Shown one piece after another: positions 18,305-27,071 of a stretch of DNA of 64,000 bases; within the stretch, counting starts at the first letter, position 1, and every line of letters starts with the position of its first letter. Made by a program: the position numbers and the translations under genes. Under the pieces are notes generated by a model that was not told where the DNA came from, searched no databases, and worked only from the letters and a program-made list of their open reading frames with translations. The DNA is from Listeria goaensis. GTDB taxonomy: Bacteria; Bacillota; Bacilli; Lactobacillales; Listeriaceae. The stretch spans positions 124,001 to 188,000 of the forward strand of contig NZ_FYBQ01000003.1 in assembly GCF_900186125.1 (NCBI RefSeq), written 5' to 3'.

Positions 18305-18339
18305 AAGGAATGCGTCTTTACGTATTCCTTTATTTTATT
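18305..18339 (+). terminator. Second terminator-like hairpin upstream of cbpA
   Basis: AAGGAATGCG (18305-18314) pairs with CGTATTCCTT (18321-18330, one G-T pair), followed by TATTTTATT. Confidence 0.6.
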
Positions 18340-18420
18340 GTCCATTACTGTTTATACTGTACTAACCACGCGCTTTAAGCTAAAATAGAAATAGTGAGAA
18401 AATAGAATGGAGTGACCGAC

Positions 18421-19056
18421 ATGTTAATCAAAAATCTTTGCATCCCAAAAGCAAAATTAACGACTGTTCCTGAAACCGCAACTTTACAAGAAGCCATCCA
18501 TTTGCTTGAAGAATCTGGCTATCGTTGTGTTCCTGTTCTTGATACAACAGGCGAAAAGTTTCTAGGAAATATTTATAAAATGCATATTTATCGCCATGCC
18601 GCAAATGGCGGGAGTTTAACAGATCCTGTAACGTCGCTATTAAAAAATGCAACGAAACATATTAGTGTAAACTCTTCGTTCTTCCAAGTGTTCTTTACCA
18701 TCAAGGAACTGCCTTATATTGCTGTTTTAAATACAAATGGTGATTTCTATGGTATTTTAACACATGGAAAAATGCTCGGTCTCCTTCAAGACGCTTGGAA
18801 CGTTGACACGACTGGTTATGTCCTGACCATAGCAACAGGCGAAGTACCTGGCTCTTTAACAAAAATCACGAAGATTGTGGATAAATATACGAATATCTCG
18901 AACGTCATCACGCTTGATAATCAATCTGAAGATTTAATTCGCCGCGTCCTCGTTTCATTACCAAACAGCGTAGACGAAAAAATGAAAGACGATATCATCG
19001 CTCACTTAGACCGCAAAGGCTTCCGCGTTGTGGAAATCGAAAAAGTTGAGCGTTAA
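18421..19056 (+). CDS. cbpA: CBS-domain protein, c-di-AMP binding (CbpA)
   Basis: Protein of 211 residues with a pair of CBS motifs (residues 1 to about 125, e.g. SGYRCVPVLD and FYGILTHGKML) and a C-terminal ACT-like domain (TIATGEVPGSLTKITKIVDKY). It corresponds by position and architecture to CbpA of L. monocytogenes (lmo0553), identified as a cyclic-di-AMP-binding protein of unknown output. The frame opens at a GTG (18412), but TGGAGTG forms the ribosome site, so ATG 18421 is the start. The c-di-AMP binding here is inferred from orthology. Confidence 0.82.
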   Translation: MLIKNLCIPKAKLTTVPETATLQEAIHLLEESGYRCVPVLDTTGEKFLGNIYKMHIYRHAANGGSLTDPVTSLLKNATKHISVNSSFFQVFFTIKELPYIAVLNTNGDFYGILTHGKMLGLLQDAWNVDTTGYVLTIATGEVPGSLTKITKIVDKYTNISNVITLDNQSEDLIRRVLVSLPNSVDEKMKDDIIAHLDRKGFRVVEIEKVER

Positions 19057-19075
19057 CACATCAAACTCTAAACTT

Positions 19076-19281
19076 AAGCCAAACAAAACGTACCACGCAC
19101 AATCAGACTGATGACAAATAGTGAGATTCTTACGCATTGCCGAGTACCGCACCGGAGCGTACTTGAGTACGTGATGACTGAAAACAGGAAGGGCGTAGTT
19201 TGCCCGACCATGTGAGAAGTTAGGCGAAGCGGAGCGGAACGGAGGCAAAAACTCCGAAGATTGCTGTTTGTCATCAGTCTG
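19076..19281. repeat. MITE-like repeat, long copy (206 bp)
   Basis: Bounded inside by a perfect 15-bp inverted repeat (CAGACTGATGACAAA at 19104-19118, complement at 19267-19281) and rich in internal hairpins (GTACTTGAGTAC; GGGCGTAGTTTGCCC; CGGAG/CTCCG). The same flanks and core recur in a shorter form at 44286-44380. It has no coding frame, so it is non-autonomous or structural. Confidence 0.75.
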
Positions 19282-19282
19282 G

Positions 19283-19315
19283 AACCCCCTTCAAATTGAA
19301 GGAGGTTCTTTTTTT
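19283..19315 (+). terminator. Terminator of cbpA
   Basis: AACCCCCTTCA pairs with TGAAGGAGGTT (one mismatch), then TTCTTTTTTT. It overlaps the last codons of the convergent acetyltransferase gene. Confidence 0.85.
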
Positions 19316-19728
19316 AGGTGACTAATCGGATACGGGCGACCTTGGCCGTCTGTTTCGCTTTCAAAAACGACACGGAAGCCATTTTTTTTGTAAAAAGAAA
19401 GGGCTGCTTTATTTTGCGTGTTAACATCGAGACTTTTTAAGCCTGAGTCTAATAGGCTTTTTAAAATTTGACTGCCATAGCCTTTGCCGCGCTTGGACGG
19501 ACGTAAGAAGAGCATTTCCAGATGGGCGTCTTGTGTGGCAGAAAACCCAATAACCTCGTCCGCGTCTTCCCAAATTAAAATGTTTAAATGGGGAAAATAA
19601 GACGGGATTTCTTGTTCCAGTGCCGCCAAATCTTCTTTTCGCACGAAATCGTGCGTTGCCGCTACAGATTCCCGCCAAATAGCCAGCAAGGTTTTGTAGT
19701 CGGCTTCATTTGCTTGGTTAGAATTCAT
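19291..19728 (-). CDS. GNAT-family N-acetyltransferase
   Basis: Protein of 145 residues with the acetyl-CoA binding motif RPSKRGKGYGSQIL near residue 80 and the C-terminal NKAALSFYKKNGF strand typical of the GNAT fold. It transfers an acetyl group from acetyl-CoA; the acceptor is unknown, and the YjaB/PhnO-like small acetyltransferases are the nearest type. The 3' end runs into the terminator of cbpA. It starts ten bases after the stop of the upstream PBP-like gene, so the two are one unit. Confidence 0.87.
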   Translation of the reverse strand: MNSNQANEADYKTLLAIWRESVAATHDFVRKEDLAALEQEIPSYFPHLNILIWEDADEVIGFSATQDAHLEMLFLRPSKRGKGYGSQILKSLLDSGLKSLDVNTQNKAALSFYKKNGFRVVFESETDGQGRPYPISHLKKEPPSI

Positions 19729-19738
19729 GCGACTTCTC

Positions 19739-20896
19739 CTACTTGTTTAAAATTTCGTAAATGTGGTTGTTTACTTTTCCAAAAGAGCGAATGTTGTTTT
19801 GAATGTTTGAAAATAGCACAACATAGGTTTTTCCGCTGTGGCTCATGCTGTTTGATACGTTCCAGCCGTTTAATACACCGTGGCTATTGTAGCTGCCTGG
19901 GTCGACGTAAAAGCCCATGCCGTAAAAGGACGGACTTCCTTTTGTGAACATTTTTTGGAAGCTTTTTTCGAATAAAAGTTGCCGCGTGCTAAGTGCATGG
20001 TCGAATAAATACATATCAAACGCGGACATATACATGTTTCCCACGCCGAAAAGTTGCGATAAATCCGGAAGCGACGGCTCCGTGTAACTGCCGTCTTTTT
20101 TGATGTAGTAGCCGACCGAAGCATTTTTTTCTTTTTTGAAGGTTTGGTAAAAGCCAGCCTTTTTCATGCCCGCTTTCTGAAAAATATTTTCCGTGAGGTA
20201 ATCTGATAGGCTTTGACCGCTTAGTTTTTGGACGAGGTAGGCGAGCACCGTGTAATTCGAGTCAAGGTAATCCCATTTCCCTGGGCCGCGCTTAATCCCC
20301 TCTGCCTCAATATCTTTCACAAGCGCTTCAGGCGTTATTGCCGCATTCGATTCCTTGTGGCCGTTCAAACCGCTCGTATGATGGAGCAAATCAGATAGTT
20401 TAATTTGACCGCCGTTTGGAAAGCCCGGTAAATACTTCCCTACCGCGTCCTCGGTATTTAAACGGCCTTTCTCTTCCAGTTGCAAAATTGCCGTAGCAAT
20501 GAATGCCTTCTGCGCTGAACCAATGTAGTAGACTGTGTCAGGCGTGTTCGCCGTTTTGGTTTCCCGATTCGCATACAAATAGCCTTTATTTAAAACGGTA
20601 TGTCCTTCGCGAACAACAACGGCTGTGCCGCTAAAGCCGATTTGTTTTAAATAGCTATCAATTTCTGTGTTTTCGACCACTTCTGCTGTTTTCGTTTCTT
20701 GTTTTGGCTTTTTGGTTTCCTTTTGCTGGCTGACTTTTGCTTTTGGTACATCTTCACTTGTTTTTTTCGGTGTTAGCCAACTAATCCCCACAAATAGGGC
20801 TAACAAAAAAAGGACAAGGACGCTAAAAAAGGCTATAATTCGCCTTCTGCGATATTTCTTCCTTAATTCATATTTACTTTTCCGTGTTTTTTCCAC
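19739..20896 (-). CDS. Serine beta-lactamase-like / low-molecular-weight PBP, membrane anchored
   Basis: Penicillin-recognising serine hydrolase of the class C beta-lactamase / PBP4* type. After a basic N-terminus there is one membrane anchor (IIAFFSVLVLFLLALFVGIS), then a charged linker and the catalytic domain outside the cell. Motif SxxK is in GSAQKAF, the second motif is SNYTVLAYL and the KTG-box equivalent is MSHSG. The gene matches lmo0540 in place. The frame is open to 20977; I prefer GTG at 20896 with TAGGAG upstream, giving 385 residues, but the start is uncertain. It may trim peptidoglycan or esters. Confidence 0.83.
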   Translation of the reverse strand: MEKTRKSKYELRKKYRRRRIIAFFSVLVLFLLALFVGISWLTPKKTSEDVPKAKVSQQKETKKPKQETKTAEVVENTEIDSYLKQIGFSGTAVVVREGHTVLNKGYLYANRETKTANTPDTVYYIGSAQKAFIATAILQLEEKGRLNTEDAVGKYLPGFPNGGQIKLSDLLHHTSGLNGHKESNAAITPEALVKDIEAEGIKRGPGKWDYLDSNYTVLAYLVQKLSGQSLSDYLTENIFQKAGMKKAGFYQTFKKEKNASVGYYIKKDGSYTEPSLPDLSQLFGVGNMYMSAFDMYLFDHALSTRQLLFEKSFQKMFTKGSPSFYGMGFYVDPGSYNSHGVLNGWNVSNSMSHSGKTYVVLFSNIQNNIRSFGKVNNHIYEILNK

Positions 20897-21064
20897 TATT
20901 TCTTCACTCCTACAGCCTTTTGCTGCCTCAGAAAAAACAGTTTTCACAACTCCATACATGAATAGTAGAGCAAACACGTAAAAAATGCAATCATTTGTTT
21001 AAAGCAGTCTGTAAGGGGTAAAATAGAAGGGTCAGAAATCGTTTGAAAAGGAGATAGATAAACT

Positions 21065-22078
21065 ATGGTAACAATAACAAAAGGTAAGTTTGATGGATTG
21101 CAAAGACTTTCAAATGAAAAAGGCGTTATCGCTGCACTTGCCATTGACCAACGCGGCTCACTTAAAAAGATGATTCAAGCGGCCAAGGGAACGGAAGATA
21201 AAAAAGATGTGGAAGATTTCAAGCGTCTTGTATCGGAAGAATTAACGCCTTATGCTTCTGCGATTTTATTAGATGATGAATTCGGTAAACCTGCGATTAA
21301 AGCGCGCCACGAAGGTTGTGGCTTACTTACTTCATATGAAAAAACAGGTTATGATACGACAATTCCAGGTAAATTACCTGACTTAATTGAAGATTTATCA
21401 GCATTACAGATTAAGGAAAACGGCGGCGATGCTGTCAAAATTTTAGTTTATTATGATCCAGATGAACCTGCTGAAATTAATGAAATCAAATTCGCCTTTT
21501 TAGAAAGAATCGGTGCTGAATGCCGTGCGGTTGACATCCCGTTCTTCCTTGAACCGATTACGTATGATTCCAAAGTGACGGACTCTAGTTCCCTTGAATA
21601 CGCGAAATTGAAACCGGCTAAGGTAAAGGCATCTATAAAAGAATTTTCTAAACCACGTTATGGTGTAGATGTTTTAAAACTTGAAGTTCCAGTTAACTTC
21701 AACTATGTTGAAGGCTTTACGGACGGTGAAACTGCTTATTCGCAAGAGGTTGCTGCTCGCCATTTCGAGGAATGTTCCGACCTTTCTCCGCTGCCATTTA
21801 TTTATTTAAGTGCTGGTGTTACTGCGGAAATGTTCCATAAAACGATTGAATTTGCGAACAAACATAACGTTCAATATAGTGGCGTTTTATGTGGCCGTGC
21901 GACTTGGAAAGATGGTATTGAAGTTTACGGTAAACAAGGTGATGATGCGCTTCGCGATTGGCTTCGTACGCAAGGTAAGGAAAACATTACTTCCTTGAAC
22001 AAATTGTTAGACGAAGGCGCTGTTCCTTGGTGGACAAAATACGGATCACTTGATGATGTGAAAGTGGTTGAAAAATAA
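21065..22078 (+). CDS. lacD: Tagatose 1,6-diphosphate aldolase
   Basis: Class I aldolase of 337 residues that splits tagatose 1,6-bisphosphate into glyceraldehyde-3-phosphate and dihydroxyacetone phosphate. The Schiff-base lysine lies in DVLKLEVPVNF; the N-terminal ALAIDQRGSL and C-terminal SGVLCGRATWKDG are family hallmarks. AAAGGAG precedes the ATG. There are no other lac or tagatose genes next to it, as in L. monocytogenes lmo0539, so its real substrate range (LacD enzymes are not stereospecific) is open. Confidence 0.94.
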   Translation: MVTITKGKFDGLQRLSNEKGVIAALAIDQRGSLKKMIQAAKGTEDKKDVEDFKRLVSEELTPYASAILLDDEFGKPAIKARHEGCGLLTSYEKTGYDTTIPGKLPDLIEDLSALQIKENGGDAVKILVYYDPDEPAEINEIKFAFLERIGAECRAVDIPFFLEPITYDSKVTDSSSLEYAKLKPAKVKASIKEFSKPRYGVDVLKLEVPVNFNYVEGFTDGETAYSQEVAARHFEECSDLSPLPFIYLSAGVTAEMFHKTIEFANKHNVQYSGVLCGRATWKDGIEVYGKQGDDALRDWLRTQGKENITSLNKLLDEGAVPWWTKYGSLDDVKVVEK

Positions 22079-22082
22079 GAAA

Positions 22083-22120
22083 ATCAAAACCCAGCTGATA
22101 ATCTCAGCTGGGTTTTTGAT
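22083..22120. terminator. Bidirectional terminator after lacD
   Basis: ACCCAGCTGA / TCAGCTGGGT stem with A- and T-rich flanks, shared with the convergent ClC gene. Confidence 0.88.
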
Positions 22121-22140
22121 TGATAACGCTAGTTACTATT

Positions 22141-23361
22141 TTATGCTTGTCTTAACACCATTTTCTTCCAGTCCAAACTCACCAAGAAAGCGGTAATAAG
22201 AATGAATGGGAAAAATTGGAGCGGAAAGACGAATAATAGAATCGAGCTTGTCAAAAATGGGCGTCCGACTACTTTTGTACAACTTGCGGCAACAAAAACA
22301 GTTACAAGGAAGCTTACATGGATATCAAGCGCCCAAGTAGCCACGTAACCCATTACGCCGCTTGCAAAAATGGCGGGGAAAATCATTCCGCCTTTCCAAC
22401 CTGCTCCTAAACAAATCGCCGTTAATAAAGGCTTAAACAAACCAATTGCAAGGAGTAACCAGAAGGGATATTGAGCGATTTCGGCTGTAATTTCAACTAA
22501 TTGATGCTCACCTGAAAATAGAAAATAATGCGAAATCATGCCGAACAGACCGATGCTCACACCACCAATTAAGGCTAGCAAAATTTTATTTTTAATCAAT
22601 TTAAGAACTTTTTGTACCACATTTTGTAGAAATAAAAAGTAAATGCCAAAAAGGCTGCCAAGGATAATAATTGGGATGAAATAAACGAGGTTCAGCCAAG
22701 ACCATGAAATTTCCGGTAGCCGGATAGCAAAAACACTTTTTTCTAACGGTAAAAGACCTTTCACAAAAATATACGTCACAAGTCCGCTGACTGACACGAG
22801 CAGAGATAGGCAGAGCTTCGACCAGCGCGGTAGTTTTTGCTCTTGATAGTCTTGATCCAAATCTTCAGCGATACCGTTAAGCGGCGCGAGAAACACGACC
22901 GAAAGCATGCCGAGAATCCCGAGATTGATGAGACTCTCTTTCCGCTGCATATCCATTTTAATATGGTCAACAAGCCATGTCACAAGCCCTCCGATGATAC
23001 CTACAAGAGCTGCTTCTGGACCTAAACTTGCGCCAAATGAGAGCACGACCCAGGCGGCCAAAATCGTGTACAACAAACGATTTTTATATTCCACTCGCCC
23101 CGTTTTTTTTACTTCGGCCATGTTTTCATGTAGCGTATAAGGAAACGGGCCGACTTTCGTTTGAATAAGTCCGACTAATAAACCACCAACTAGGCCTACT
23201 AACACTGGATAAAAACTAAGATTCGGCATAAGTGACGGGATTTCTTGCCAAACAATATGTATGGAAAATTCAATAAGGGCAATAAAAAGGGCGCCAACTA
23301 AGCCGACAAATGCTCCTATAAGCAATGTATAACAAATATAAATGAAGGATAACTTTTTCAC
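22141..23361 (-). CDS. ClC-family chloride channel/antiporter
   Basis: Integral membrane protein of 406 residues with about ten hydrophobic helices. The stretch FGASLGPEAALVG corresponds to the selectivity-filter loop of ClC proteins (GxEGP variant), closest in style to the YfeO subfamily. It would exchange or conduct chloride or similar anions; the substrate is not known. It starts at MKKLSFIYICY with an AAGGAAG ribosome site. It lies 31 bases downstream of the CPBP protease gene and is probably cotranscribed with it. Confidence 0.83.
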   Translation of the reverse strand: MKKLSFIYICYTLLIGAFVGLVGALFIALIEFSIHIVWQEIPSLMPNLSFYPVLVGLVGGLLVGLIQTKVGPFPYTLHENMAEVKKTGRVEYKNRLLYTILAAWVVLSFGASLGPEAALVGIIGGLVTWLVDHIKMDMQRKESLINLGILGMLSVVFLAPLNGIAEDLDQDYQEQKLPRWSKLCLSLLVSVSGLVTYIFVKGLLPLEKSVFAIRLPEISWSWLNLVYFIPIIILGSLFGIYFLFLQNVVQKVLKLIKNKILLALIGGVSIGLFGMISHYFLFSGEHQLVEITAEIAQYPFWLLLAIGLFKPLLTAICLGAGWKGGMIFPAIFASGVMGYVATWALDIHVSFLVTVFVAASCTKVVGRPFLTSSILLFVFPLQFFPFILITAFLVSLDWKKMVLRQA

Positions 23362-23391
23362 GGACTACTTCCTTTCCTAAAAGAACAGCTT

Positions 23392-24090
23392 TTAAATCAT
23401 GAAGAAAAAAGCCACAAGATTATTAATAAAATGAAGCAAAATACAAGCCTCTAACCGTCTTGTTTTATAATACATAAAAGCAAGCCCAAATGCCATTACA
23501 AAGTAGATAAGGAAGCTCAAAATATCTGTTGGTATATGCAAAAATGTAAACAGTAGCGAACTTACAATGACCGCAATTTTCGGATATTTACGCAGAATGA
23601 CGCCCATAATGAGGCCACGAAAAATGGTTTCTTCCGCAATTGGTGCCAAAATAACAATGGCGGTAAACATCGTTAGAACAGAAGAATTCGTCAAGAAGCC
23701 TTCTAATCCTGTTTGATTCGCTGTGTTAAAGTTGGGATTTAATAAACTGATGGTGAATTCAAGTACATTTGACACAAGAAGTGTTGCAGCACCAATGATG
23801 AGCGCTTGAATTGTAGCTTTTTTCGAAAAGGGTTTAAAGCTAAATAAACGCATATTGGTCGAATAGGCTAAAAGAATGATGACGCCTAACGCAAACGCTT
23901 GCGTCAAGTTCATATACCATGTCATCTGGAAATGATTTAGCGCTGTATCCATCGTGCCCGCATAAAATTGTAGCAAAATCGCAATGAATTGCCCAATCGA
24001 ATCTAAAATAAAATAGAGCACAACCCAAATAATCCCAAGCCAAGCTTTTGGTTGCTTCTCATCGTTTTCAATTGGCATTAAACCGATCAC
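23392..24090 (-). CDS. CPBP-family intramembrane glutamic protease
   Basis: Membrane protein of 232 residues with the Abi/CPBP motifs EETIFRG (motif 1), FTFLHIPTD (motif 2) and HFINN (motif 3) in its C-terminal half, embedded in hydrophobic helices. Relatives process prenylated proteins or protect against bacteriocins; the role here is unknown. Confidence 0.88.
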   Translation of the reverse strand: MIGLMPIENDEKQPKAWLGIIWVVLYFILDSIGQFIAILLQFYAGTMDTALNHFQMTWYMNLTQAFALGVIILLAYSTNMRLFSFKPFSKKATIQALIIGAATLLVSNVLEFTISLLNPNFNTANQTGLEGFLTNSSVLTMFTAIVILAPIAEETIFRGLIMGVILRKYPKIAVIVSSLLFTFLHIPTDILSFLIYFVMAFGLAFMYYKTRRLEACILLHFINNLVAFFFMI

Positions 24091-24163
24091 ACCTTTCTCC
24101 CTTTTAGCCTAGCATGAAAGCCAAAAAAAGTAAACGACCCGCAACAAGGCGGGCCGCAAAAAT

Positions 24164-25501
24164 TTATTTAACGAGCTGTTTTGTAGTAAATTGTGGTAAA
24201 TGTTCCTTATGCGCTTCTAGCATCTCATCCAGTAATTCTTGGGCAATGTCGCCACTTGGAACGAGCGGATTTAACGTAAACGCCTGAAGTGCCGTCGCGT
24301 AATCACCTGTTACTGCCGCCTCAATTGTGAGCTCCTCCATCGCTTTCATCACTTGCAGAAGGCCACGTTGTGCGGACGGGAACTTCCCAAAATTAATCGG
24401 CTCCGCTCCGTGCGCCTTAATCACACTTGTGATTTCAATTGCGCTATCGTAAGGCACATCATCAATCGCACCATTATTTCGCGTAGAAACGACCATCGTT
24501 GTTCCTTTGTTGTTGTAAATCGAGTTAATGATTTCGCAGGCCGCATCACTATAATGCGCTCCGCCGCGTTTAGAAAGCTCCTCTGGTTTGTAATCCAAAT
24601 TCGGATCTTTGTAAAGTTCAAACAAGCTCTCCTCTAAACGTTTCACAACCTCGCCACGAGTCCCTTCATTCTTAAATGACTCAAGCTCCTCTTTTAACAT
24701 ATCGTCCGTCATGTAGTAATAACGGTGGTACGGACACGGAAGCATCTTCAAATGCTTCACTTGCTCATATAAGAAACGCATGTTTTTAATGTTTTCGACC
24801 ACTTTTTCAGGATTGGCATCAGGCGCATACAAGCCGTCAATCACCTGTTCAGTCAGCTCAGTGCCATCTTTGTCAAACACGCGGTGCCAGTGAAGATGAT
24901 TAATACCAGCAAACTTGAAAAATAAATCTTCTTCTGGCTTTTTGAGTACATCACTTGCGCTTTTCACTGCGCCAATTGGGACATTACATAAGCCAATCAC
25001 TTTATCCCATTTTCCGTAACGAAGAACAGCTTCCGTTACCATACCAGCCGGGTTCGTAAAGTTAATCAACCAAGCGTCCGGACAAAGTTCACGCATATCT
25101 TCTACAATGCTTAAAATGACTGGAATTGTACGGAATGCCTTAAACATACCGCCCGCTCCGTTTGTTTCTTGTCCAATAATGCCATGGCTAAGCGGAATTC
25201 TCTCATCTTTAATACGTGCATCAAGTAAGCCGACACGAAATTGGGTTGTAACAAAATCCGCATCTTTAAGTGCTTCTCTTCTGTCTAAAGTTAAATGTAC
25301 TTCGCAATCAACGCCAGCAGCTTTCACCATTCTTTTCGCCATATTGCCGACAATTTCCAGCTTTTCCTTACCTGCTTCAATATCAACTAACCATAATTCC
25401 TTAATTGGTAGTTCATGATAACGTTTGATAAATCCTTCCACGAGTTCAGGTGTATAGCTTGAGCCGCCACCAATTGTGACAATTTTTACTCCGTTTTTCA
25501 T
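24164..25501 (-). CDS. 6-phospho-beta-glucosidase, GH4 family
   Basis: NAD+- and divalent-metal-dependent hydrolase of 445 residues that cleaves phosphorylated disaccharides such as cellobiose-6-phosphate after PTS uptake. The NAD-binding [12 protein letters not shown] start, the GQETNGAGG loop, the metal ligands Cys (GLCNVPIG) and His (GINHLHW), and the YDSAIEITSVI segment are all visible. ATG 25501 has GGAGG upstream. It is divergent from a LacI regulator with a palindrome between them. Paralogue of the gene at 42154. Confidence 0.92.
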   Translation of the reverse strand: MKNGVKIVTIGGGSSYTPELVEGFIKRYHELPIKELWLVDIEAGKEKLEIVGNMAKRMVKAAGVDCEVHLTLDRREALKDADFVTTQFRVGLLDARIKDERIPLSHGIIGQETNGAGGMFKAFRTIPVILSIVEDMRELCPDAWLINFTNPAGMVTEAVLRYGKWDKVIGLCNVPIGAVKSASDVLKKPEEDLFFKFAGINHLHWHRVFDKDGTELTEQVIDGLYAPDANPEKVVENIKNMRFLYEQVKHLKMLPCPYHRYYYMTDDMLKEELESFKNEGTRGEVVKRLEESLFELYKDPNLDYKPEELSKRGGAHYSDAACEIINSIYNNKGTTMVVSTRNNGAIDDVPYDSAIEITSVIKAHGAEPINFGKFPSAQRGLLQVMKAMEELTIEAAVTGDYATALQAFTLNPLVPSGDIAQELLDEMLEAHKEHLPQFTTKQLVK

Positions 25502-25523
25502 CAAATAAACCTCCTAAGTGAAT

Positions 25524-25537
25524 TTAAAGCGTTTTCT
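25524..25537. promoter_or_regulatory. Candidate cre (CcpA) site
   Basis: TTAAAGCGTTTTCT matches 13 of 14 positions of TGWAARCGYTWNCW. It lies just upstream of the GH4 gene, where CcpA repression would be expected. Confidence 0.55.
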
Positions 25538-25561
25538 TTTTTACATTTTCATCATAAATTA

Positions 25562-25575
25562 TGTAATGCATTACA
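25562..25575. promoter_or_regulatory. Candidate LacI-family operator
   Basis: TGTAATGCATTACA, a perfect 14-bp palindrome in the divergent intergenic region between the GH4 gene and the LacI gene. Confidence 0.65.
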
Positions 25576-25647
25576 GGTCAAGCTTTTTCCAAAACTTTTT
25601 TTATTTGTGCTATACTTTAATTGAGAGAACAAAGTGAGGTGCTTGTT

Positions 25648-26616
25648 TTGGCGAATATAAATGAAATTGCAAAACGCGCAGGCGTTTCAAATGCGACGGT
25701 TTCAAGAGTCATCAATAAACAAAGTTACGTAAGTGAAAAAACGCGCGCTCGTGTTCAGGCGGTCATCGATGAACTGGACTATGTGCCAAACTTAAATGCC
25801 GTTTCATTAAAGAAAGGGGCAACGAAACTAATTGGCATTGTGGCACCAACATTTTCAGATTCTTTAAATGTGTTTATTCGTAGCTTTACAATTGCTGCGC
25901 AGGAACATGGCTATAACGTGACCCTTTTCATGACAAAAATCAATCGCGACAAGGAACTTGAGGCACTTGAAATGCTTCGGCGCAAACAAATTGATGCGCT
26001 CGTTCTCGTCATCCGTTTAAACGACTGGGAAACCATCGAACAATACACAAAATACGGCCCCATCATTACTTGGCAGCGCGTTGAAAACAAAAAAATCCCT
26101 TCTGTTTTTATGAACCAATACGACGGATACATGCTCGGTCTTACGCATCTCTACGAAAAAGGCTACCGCCGCATCACAAACATTTACGGCGTTACTTCGG
26201 GACTAAATACGCAAAGTCGCATGCAAGCCTACCTCGATTTTTGTAACGCACACGAAATCGATCCTCACATTGTACGGCATTTTTATGGGATGGGAACACG
26301 CAAACAAGGTGAAGAAATCGTCCATTGGTTTAAAGAAACGAAAAATAAGCCCGATGCTTTCTTTACTCCAAATGACTATCTTGCTGCCGGAATTGTTTCT
26401 GAAGCTCGCAGGCAAAACCTCAGCGTTCCCGGTGACTTCGCGGTTTGCGGTTTTGATGATTTGGAGATTTCGCACTTGCTCGATATCACGACTATCCACT
26501 ATCCGATTGATAAGCAAGCGGAAAATGCTTTTACGATTATTCACAATGAATTAGCCGGCGCTAGTGCCCCTCTTCAAGAACTCGAGTTCCGTCTAGTAAC
26601 CCGAAAAACGACGTGA
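25648..26616 (+). CDS. LacI-family transcriptional repressor
   Basis: Regulator of 322 residues. The N-terminal helix-turn-helix and hinge (MANINEIAKRAGVSNATVSRV) bind DNA, and the periplasmic-binding-like core ends with FAVCGFDDLEISHLL. It most likely controls the divergent GH4 gene through the palindrome at 25562-25575. The start is TTG at 25648, with GAGGTG six bases upstream; the longer frame from 25621 adds residues ahead of the canonical HTH. Position matches lmo0535. Confidence 0.9.
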   Translation: MANINEIAKRAGVSNATVSRVINKQSYVSEKTRARVQAVIDELDYVPNLNAVSLKKGATKLIGIVAPTFSDSLNVFIRSFTIAAQEHGYNVTLFMTKINRDKELEALEMLRRKQIDALVLVIRLNDWETIEQYTKYGPIITWQRVENKKIPSVFMNQYDGYMLGLTHLYEKGYRRITNIYGVTSGLNTQSRMQAYLDFCNAHEIDPHIVRHFYGMGTRKQGEEIVHWFKETKNKPDAFFTPNDYLAAGIVSEARRQNLSVPGDFAVCGFDDLEISHLLDITTIHYPIDKQAENAFTIIHNELAGASAPLQELEFRLVTRKTT

Positions 26617-26626
26617 GGTGAAGAAT

Positions 26627-27049
26627 TTGATTAGAGGACTTAGTCATATGACCTTTATAGTCGCCGATTTAGACAAAGCAACACTATTTTTCGAAAAAAT
26701 TTTCGATGCGAAAGAAGTTTACGCTAGCGGCGACCAAACATTTTCACTTGCGGAAGAAAAATTCTTTTTAATTGATGACATTTGGATTGCCATTATGAAA
26801 GGCGAAACACCGCTTCAGAAAACGTATAATCACATTGCTTTCAAAATTGAGACAGATGATTTTGAGCATTATTATGCGCGTATTCAAGCACTCGGCCTTG
26901 AAATTAAAGAAACACGGGCACGCATATCTGGTGAAGGTGAATCCATTTATTTTTATGATTTTGACCAACATCTATTTGAACTTCACACAGGAACTTTAGG
27001 AACACGACTTGAAGCATATAACAAGCAAAATAAAGATGGGAAAATTTGA
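26627..27049 (+). CDS. fosX: Fosfomycin epoxide hydrolase FosX
   Basis: Mn-dependent VOC-fold enzyme of 140 residues that opens the epoxide of fosfomycin with water. With a TTG start at 26627 (AGGTG six bases upstream, inside the lacI stop region) the numbering reproduces FosX exactly: metal ligands His7, His69 and Glu118, and the general base Glu44. Listeria species are naturally fosfomycin tolerant through this gene, but in L. monocytogenes fosX sits elsewhere (lmo1702). Here it is coupled to the LacI gene with ten bases between them, an unusual setting. Confidence 0.9.
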   Translation: MIRGLSHMTFIVADLDKATLFFEKIFDAKEVYASGDQTFSLAEEKFFLIDDIWIAIMKGETPLQKTYNHIAFKIETDDFEHYYARIQALGLEIKETRARISGEGESIYFYDFDQHLFELHTGTLGTRLEAYNKQNKDGKI

Positions 27050-27059
27050 TCCATTATGT

Positions 27060-27065
27060 TATACT
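27060..27065 (+). promoter_or_regulatory. -10 element of the candidate antitoxin RNA
   Basis: TATACT preceded by TGT (extended -10), just after the fosX stop. Confidence 0.5.
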
Positions 27066-27071
27066 TTGAAA

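Noticed and set aside
19104-19281. Insertion sequence
   Set aside because: Inverted repeats are present but no transposase frame; the interior is only hairpins.
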